Positions 6,210-10,435 of a stretch of DNA of 10,435 nucleotides are shown here, piece by piece. Source of the stretch: JAIOQA01 sp035493675 (lineage in GTDB: Bacteria > Myxococcota_A > Polyangia > Haliangiales > Haliangiaceae); contig DATJIA010000258.1 of NCBI GenBank assembly GCA_035493675.1, positions 1 to 10,435 on the forward strand, read 5' to 3'. The notes beneath the pieces are model-generated. The model was not told the origin of the DNA and made no database searches. It worked only from the letters and a program-made list of their open reading frames with translations. The translations under genes and the position numbers were made by a program. Every line of letters begins with the position of its first letter. Positions within the stretch are counted from its first letter, which is position 1.

Positions 6210-6218
6210 CTGGCGCTC

Positions 6219-7733
6219 GTGGAGGGGGACGAGCGTCTGCTCGCGAGCGTCATCGATCTGCTCCCCCTCGGGGTGTGGATCGCGCGCGCGCCGGGCGGCG
6301 AGTTCGTCTTCGCCAACCGCACCTTCCGCGAGATCATGGGCATGGAGGCGCGCCCCGACGTCGCGGTCGGCGGTTACTCGGCGCCGTACGGGATCTTCGG
6401 GATCGACGGGCGCCCGTACCCCGAGCAGAAGATGCCGTTCGTGCGCGCGCTCGAGGCGCGCGCGATCATCACCGTCGACGACATCGTGATCCACCGCCAC
6501 GACGGGCGGAAGGTCAACATCCGCGCGACCGCGCGGCCGATCTTCGCGGGCGACGCGATCTCGCACGTCGTGATCGCGTTCATCGACGCGACCGCGGAGA
6601 TCCACGCCGAGGAGATGCGCCGCGAGAGCGAGCTGCGCCTCCGCCACCAGCAGCGGCTCGAGTCGCTCGGCACGTTGGCCGCGGGCGTCGCGCACGACTT
6701 CAACAACCTGCTCGGATCGATCAGCCTGATCTCGTCGATGCTGCGCATGCGCGAGCACGATCCGGCGCGCGCGGAAGATCTGCACAACATCGAGGCGGCG
6801 ACCGAGAGCGCGGCGCGGCTCACGCGATCGCTGCTCGCGTTCGGGCGGCAGGGGCCGCTGCGCGCGGTGCGCTTCGATCCCGGCGAGACCGCGGCGTCGG
6901 TGATCGAGCTGGTGCGCCGCACGTTCGATCGCGGGATCCAGATCGCGTTCGAGCGCGAGGACGGCCTCGAGCTCACCGGCGATCCGCCGGCGATCGAGCA
7001 GCTGCTCATGAACCTCGCGATCAACGCGCGCGACGCGATGCCCGGCGGCGGACGGCTCGGCGTGCGGCTGTCGCGCGACGGCGCGCACGTGCTGATCGAG
7101 GTCAGCGACACCGGCTCGGGCGTGCCCGACGCGATCAAGCCGCGCATCTTCGAGCCGTACTTCACGACCAAGGGCGATCGCGAGCTGGCGGGGCGCGGGC
7201 TCGGGCTGGCGACGGTCTACGGCATCGTCGAGAGCCACGGCGGATCGATCGAGATCACCGACGTCGAGCCGCACGGCGCGCGGTTCCGCGTGCGCTTGCC
7301 GATCGCGTCGCCGATCGCGATCGCGGATCGGATCGACGCGCGCGCGGACGGCGTCGCGCGCGGCCGTGGGCTGGTGCTCGTCGTCGACGACGAAGCGCTG
7401 GTGCGATCGATCTTGCGACGCGCGCTGCGCGAGCTCGGCTACGACGTGCTCGAGGCGGGCGACGGCATCGAGGCGCTGCAGCAATTCGAGGCGAGCGCGC
7501 GGGTCGACGCGGTCTTGATGGACTCGGTGATGCCGCGCAAGGGTGGGCGCGAGGCGCTGATCGAGCTGCGCCGGCTGCGCGAGACGCTGCCCGTGATCAT
7601 GATGGGCGGGCGCATCGTGCCGAAGGAGCGCGAGGAGCTGTTCGCGCTCGGCGCCGCCGGCGTGCTCGACAAGCCGTTCGACGTGCCCGCGCTGTCGCGG
7701 ATCCTGGCCGACGCGATCGATCCCGATCAGTGA
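6219..7733 (+). CDS. Hybrid sensor histidine kinase (PAS-HisKA-HATPase-REC)
   Basis: A 504-residue protein without a signal peptide or membrane segment, so probably cytoplasmic. A PAS domain occupies about residues 5-125 (LLASVIDLLPLGVW, then VFANRTFREIMGM). A coiled linker (AEEMRRESELRLRHQQRLES) leads to the HisKA H-box GTLAAGVAHDFNNLL, with the phospho-accepting His159. The ATPase domain has the N-box MNLAINARDAM (Asn265/Asn269), G1 DTGSGV (Asp297), F-box FEPYFTTK and G2 GRGLGLATVYG, all intact, so the kinase should be active. The receiver (about 385-500) has VDDE (390-391), phospho-acceptor Asp435 in LMDSVMP, and Lys485 in LDKPF. Gly463 (VIMMGG) replaces the usual Thr/Ser, so output switching may be altered. 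No output domain follows; the phosphate may pass to a separate protein or feed back. The start GTG has no Shine-Dalgarno; CTG 9 nt upstream is a weaker choice. The ligand is unknown. The stop overlaps the facing kinase gene. Confidence 0.93.
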   Translation: MEGDERLLASVIDLLPLGVWIARAPGGEFVFANRTFREIMGMEARPDVAVGGYSAPYGIFGIDGRPYPEQKMPFVRALEARAIITVDDIVIHRHDGRKVNIRATARPIFAGDAISHVVIAFIDATAEIHAEEMRRESELRLRHQQRLESLGTLAAGVAHDFNNLLGSISLISSMLRMREHDPARAEDLHNIEAATESAARLTRSLLAFGRQGPLRAVRFDPGETAASVIELVRRTFDRGIQIAFEREDGLELTGDPPAIEQLLMNLAINARDAMPGGGRLGVRLSRDGAHVLIEVSDTGSGVPDAIKPRIFEPYFTTKGDRELAGRGLGLATVYGIVESHGGSIEITDVEPHGARFRVRLPIASPIAIADRIDARADGVARGRGLVLVVDDEALVRSILRRALRELGYDVLEAGDGIEALQQFEASARVDAVLMDSVMPRKGGREALIELRRLRETLPVIMMGGRIVPKEREELFALGAAGVLDKPFDVPALSRILADAIDPDQ

Positions 7734-9919
7734 TCGTCGTGCGCGCGGTGCAGCTCGACGTTCCACGTGTAGTCGTGGTCGAGCGGGATCGGCTGGCGGA
7801 TCGCGACGTAGCCGTGCATGCGGACCTTGAGGATCGCTTCCTTGCCGGGCTGCGCCGCGAACGTGCCGGTGTACGGGGCGGTGCCGAGGCGCGCGCCGTC
7901 GAGGACGACGGTCGCGCCGATCGGATCGCTCACCACGTGGATCGTGATGACACCCGCGTTCGCGTCCTTCGACTCCGCGCTCGCTTCGCTCGCGCTCCGC
8001 TCAGGACGAACGGGGGCAGACGTTGACGTCGACGTCGACGTGGTCGTGGTCGTGGTCGTGGACTTTGACGGCGACGGCGACGGCGACGGCGACGTAGTCG
8101 CAGTCGTAGTCGTCTCCGGAATCGGTCTCGCGTCCTCGTCTGCGCCACCGCCTCCCGATCCGATCCACAACGCGACGATCACGCCCAACGCGATCGCGCA
8201 CGGGATCCCGATCGCATACAACCGCGCTCGCGACGGCGCGATCGACACGCCCGTCGCATACCTCGACACCATCGGCATCGGCGGCACGAACGGCGGCGGC
8301 GCGGTCCCGACCGCGATCGCGCGCGGCGCGATCGGCTCACTCGTCACCGGCAGCGCCGTCCCCGTCGGCGACATCGGCAACGTCACGCGCAACGGCGTCG
8401 TCGGCGCGCGCGAGCGCTCGGTCGCGACGAACGCCGGCGCGAGCCCCGGCACGCGCAGATCCTCGACGGGCGTGAAGCGCGACGTCGGCTGATCTTCCGG
8501 CTCCTTCGATGGCGCGCGCGCGTGCACGATCGGCGGCAACGGCGGCGGCGGCAACGAAGGCGCGATCTGCACCGCCGGCTGCGCGGCGACCGGCATCGGC
8601 GGCACCGTGATCGTGCGCGTGCGCGGCGGGATCGGCGGCAACGACGGCGGCGGCAGCGTCTGCGTGCGCGGGCGATTCGTCGCCGGCGCGGCCTGACTCG
8701 CCACCCCCGGACGATTCGTGATCGGGCGCGGCGGCTTCGACGCGTCGGCCCACATCGCGGGCGGCGGCGCGGGCTCGATCGGCTTCGCGAGCGCGGCGAC
8801 CACCGGCTCCGGCAAAGGCACCGGCGCCGGCGCCGACATCGGCGGCTGCGATGCCGGCCCCGACATCGCGACCAGCACGGCGCTCTCGGTCGTCGGCGCT
8901 TGCTCGCCCGCTTCGTCGGCGAGCGGCGCGCCCGCGAGCCACGGCTCGGGACGCTCGCCGAACAGATCGCCGAGCACGCGCACGACGCCGCCCGGTCCGA
9001 TCTGCGCGCCGAGCTGCGTCGCGACGCGCTCGACCGCCTGCCGCATCTCCTCGCACGTGCGGAAGCGATCGTCGGGATCGAGCTCGAGCGCGTGCAGGAT
9101 CACGTCCTCGAGATCGCGCGGGAAGCCGGCGACCAGCTTCGACGGCGGCGTGACGTCGCCGCGCACCATCCGCTGCACCGCCTCGTGCTCGCTCGCGGCG
9201 CGGAACGCGCGGTGCTGCGTGCACAGCTCGTACATCACGACGCCGAGCGCGTAGACGTCGCTGCGTCGATCGACCTTGTAGCCGAGCGCCTGCTCGGGCG
9301 CCATGTAGCCGGCCTTGCCCTTGACGAAGCCGGTCTGCGTCACCGTCGAGCGCTCGGTCGCCTTCGCGATGCCGAAGTCGATCAGCTTCACCGATCCGTC
9401 GTAGCCGCAGATGATGTTCGACGGCGAGACGTCGCGGTGCACGATGCCGAGCGGCTGGCCGTCGTTGCCGCGGCGCTCGTGCGCGTGATGCAGCCCCGAC
9501 GCCGCCGACGCGATCACGGTCAGCGCGTAGTCGAACGTCAGCCGCACGTGGCGATGCCTCGCGCGGCCGAGCGTGGCGCGCACGGTCTCGCCGTGCAGGT
9601 ACTCCATCGCGAGGAAGTAGGTGCCGTCGTCGGCGACGCCGACCTCGTACACCTGCGCGACGTGCTGGTGGTGCAAGGTCGCGAGCAGGCGCGCCTCGTC
9701 GAGGAACATCGTGAGGTACGACTCGTCCTCGATGCGCTCCGGACGCACGGTCTTCAAGACGACGTAGCGCTCGAAGCCGCCGACCCCGACCACCTTGGCG
9801 AGGTAGATCCTCGCCATCCCTCCGGACGCGAGGTGCCGGACCAGCTCGTACTTCCCGAGTCGATCGGCGTGTTGCACGTCGAACCAGGGTTTCATCCAGT
9901 CGGGCTGTCGAGTCAACAT
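7727..9919 (-). CDS. Membrane Ser/Thr protein kinase with C-terminal PEGA domain
   Basis: A 730-residue PknB-type kinase. ATG 9917-9919 (weak GAAG before it) is used; Met9 is an alternative. The kinase domain spans about 24-300: glycine loop LASGGMARIYLA, ATP lysine VVLKTV (Lys56), alpha-C Glu75, catalytic loop HRDVSPSN (161-168), DFG (181-183), an activation segment with TQTGFVKGKAGYMAPEQ, and DVYALG. The Ser at the usual catalytic-loop Lys position is common in myxobacterial kinases and does not by itself mean inactivity. A long Pro/Ala-rich linker (about 310-560, SLPPIPPRT and similar) precedes one transmembrane helix (567-587, LYAIGIPCAIALGVIVALWIG). Then come a Thr/Ser/Pro low-complexity stretch (603-634) and a PEGA domain (about 656-725, VVSDPIGATVVLDGARLG). 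The kinase is therefore inside the cell and PEGA outside. The substrate is unknown. The stop overlaps the hybrid kinase stop by 7 bp. Confidence 0.95.
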   Translation of the reverse strand: MLTRQPDWMKPWFDVQHADRLGKYELVRHLASGGMARIYLAKVVGVGGFERYVVLKTVRPERIEDESYLTMFLDEARLLATLHHQHVAQVYEVGVADDGTYFLAMEYLHGETVRATLGRARHRHVRLTFDYALTVIASAASGLHHAHERRGNDGQPLGIVHRDVSPSNIICGYDGSVKLIDFGIAKATERSTVTQTGFVKGKAGYMAPEQALGYKVDRRSDVYALGVVMYELCTQHRAFRAASEHEAVQRMVRGDVTPPSKLVAGFPRDLEDVILHALELDPDDRFRTCEEMRQAVERVATQLGAQIGPGGVVRVLGDLFGERPEPWLAGAPLADEAGEQAPTTESAVLVAMSGPASQPPMSAPAPVPLPEPVVAALAKPIEPAPPPAMWADASKPPRPITNRPGVASQAAPATNRPRTQTLPPPSLPPIPPRTRTITVPPMPVAAQPAVQIAPSLPPPPLPPIVHARAPSKEPEDQPTSRFTPVEDLRVPGLAPAFVATERSRAPTTPLRVTLPMSPTGTALPVTSEPIAPRAIAVGTAPPPFVPPMPMVSRYATGVSIAPSRARLYAIGIPCAIALGVIVALWIGSGGGGADEDARPIPETTTTATTSPSPSPSPSKSTTTTTTTSTSTSTSAPVRPERSASEASAESKDANAGVITIHVVSDPIGATVVLDGARLGTAPYTGTFAAQPGKEAILKVRMHGYVAIRQPIPLDHDYTWNVELHRAHDDH
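8018..8113. repeat. Hexanucleotide microsatellites inside the kinase gene
   Basis: Three adjoining simple-repeat blocks of 6-bp unit: a gacgtc block (about 8024-8040), a gtggtc/gtcgtg block (about 8039-8060) and a ggcgac block (about 8068-8093), with degenerate gtagtc copies to about 8113. On the minus strand they encode the Thr/Ser and Ser/Pro-rich stretch between the transmembrane helix and the PEGA domain. The 6-bp period preserves frame, so array length could vary without breaking the protein. Confidence 0.8.
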
Positions 9920-10040
9920 CCGTCTTCGGTAGAAGTCACTGTCCGGATCGTGTGAGCCCGTGGACGAATCGGGTCACCGACGAGGAGCTTGTGAGCGAGG
10001 TGCAGATTGCTCGCCCGGGGTTGCAGATCGGAGGGTAATT

Positions 10041-10054
10041 GTCAGCGCGCTGAC
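10041..10054. repeat. Perfect 14-bp palindrome between kinase and WD40 genes
   Basis: GTCAGCGCGCTGAC is its own reverse complement. It lies 1 bp beyond the WD40 stop codon and about 120 bp upstream of the Ser/Thr kinase start, both genes reading leftward. The sequence CTGACA (-35-like) at its edge reads toward the kinase gene, but no -10 at 16-18 bp was found, and no T-run follows, so it is more like an operator or inverted repeat than an intrinsic terminator. Confidence 0.6.
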
Positions 10055-10055
10055 G

Positions 10056-10435
10056 TCACCGACGCATCCGGACGCGTGCCGCCGCTCCCGCCGACTCGTC
10101 GATCTCGTAGGGTAAGGCCCTGAGCGCGTAGGAGAGCGCGCGCGGATCGCGCGGAAGCTCATCGTCGATTTGGAGGATCGCGTTGTTCGAGACGACGATC
10201 AGCCGCGTCCCATAGAACCCAGCCGTAGCAGCCGGTCCTATCATCACACGCCGTCCTTCGTTCGCGACGAGATCCCAGAGCCACACATCGTGCTCGCCCG
10301 TCGTGACAAGGCGGTCGCCGCTCGCGTCGAACGCGATCGTGTCGATCGACTCGGGCCCCGATCCGAGCGAACGCGCCGCGTCGCGCTCGAGATCGACGAT
10401 GGCGAGCGAAGACTCACTGGCGATCGCGAGCGAAC
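10056..10435 (-). CDS. WD40-repeat protein, C-terminal end (partial)
   Basis: The last 126 codons of a gene that runs off the right edge; the frame is open to 10435, so a short internal GTG at 10284-10286 is not the true start. A WD40 blade is clear: SIDTIAFDASGDRLVTTGEH followed by DVWLWDLVAN, preceded by SLAIVDLERDAA, the end of another blade. The sequence then passes through a final beta stretch (GTRLIVVSNNAILQID) to DDELPRDPRALSYALRALPYEID, a C-terminal tail resembling that of myxobacterial WD40 proteins, many of which are fused to a Ser/Thr kinase. Whether this gene carries a kinase domain lies outside the window. It is in the same direction as the Ser/Thr kinase gene, with 136 bp between. 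Confidence 0.8.
   Translation of the reverse strand, partial: SLAIASESSLAIVDLERDAARSLGSGPESIDTIAFDASGDRLVTTGEHDVWLWDLVANEGRRVMIGPAATAGFYGTRLIVVSNNAILQIDDELPRDPRALSYALRALPYEIDESAGAAARVRMRR

Noticed and set aside
5247..6218. An upstream extension of the hybrid kinase frame
   Set aside because: This part is opposite the kelch gene, lacks any domain, and the PAS domain begins a few residues after GTG 6219.
6150..7766. A minus-strand upstream extension of the kelch frame
   Set aside because: The extension is opposite the well-supported histidine kinase gene and is Arg-rich with no domain. The lipoprotein signal marks the true start at 6149.
8522..9955. A 477-codon plus-strand frame opposite the Ser/Thr kinase gene
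   Set aside because: It has an Arg/Asp/His-rich shadow composition with no recognisable domain, while the minus-strand frame has all the kinase motifs.

Overview
The window looks like chromosome from a high-GC, predatory-type member of the Myxococcota (class Polyangia or a relative). This is inferred from the strongly G/C-biased third codon positions, frequent GTG starts, many short lipoproteins, a Ser/Thr kinase with a Pro-rich linker and C-terminal PEGA domain that uses HRDVSPSN in its catalytic loop, and a WD40 protein next to it. No rRNA, tRNA, CRISPR array, insertion sequence or integrase was seen. No gene-free stretch exceeds about 140 bases.

Layout. Positions 2-190 (+) hold the end of an extensin-like/M15-type HxDHFH protein, convergent with a small lipoprotein gene (285-857, -). 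A 114-bp divergent spacer leads to a TonB-dependent receptor (972-2936, +). It meets, tail to tail at a shared CTAG, a tightly packed minus-strand cluster. In transcription order this is: a kelch-repeat lipoprotein (6149-5199), a Cys/His-rich exported protein (5135-4761), a YtkA/FixH-like lipoprotein (4700-4098), a monoheme cytochrome c lipoprotein (4101-3769) and a probable outer-membrane beta-barrel protein with a Met/His-rich N-terminus (3790-2933). The last three overlap at start/stop codons and are almost certainly co-translated. Divergent from the kelch gene is a PAS-HisKA-HATPase-REC hybrid histidine kinase (6219-7733, +), which ends inside the stop region of the Ser/Thr kinase gene (9919-7727, -). 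The window closes with the C-terminus of a WD40 protein (10435-10056, -).

The most interesting unit is 972-5135: a TonB receptor facing an operon of envelope proteins rich in Met, His and Cys, including a c-type cytochrome and a YtkA-like protein. The composition suggests handling of a soft metal (copper the most obvious candidate) across the outer membrane. No gene here is a recognised copper-resistance protein such as CopA, CopB, CusA or CueR, so the function is inference. The second half (6150 to the end) is signalling: a leaderless-looking histidine kinase gene and a membrane Ser/Thr kinase arranged convergently.
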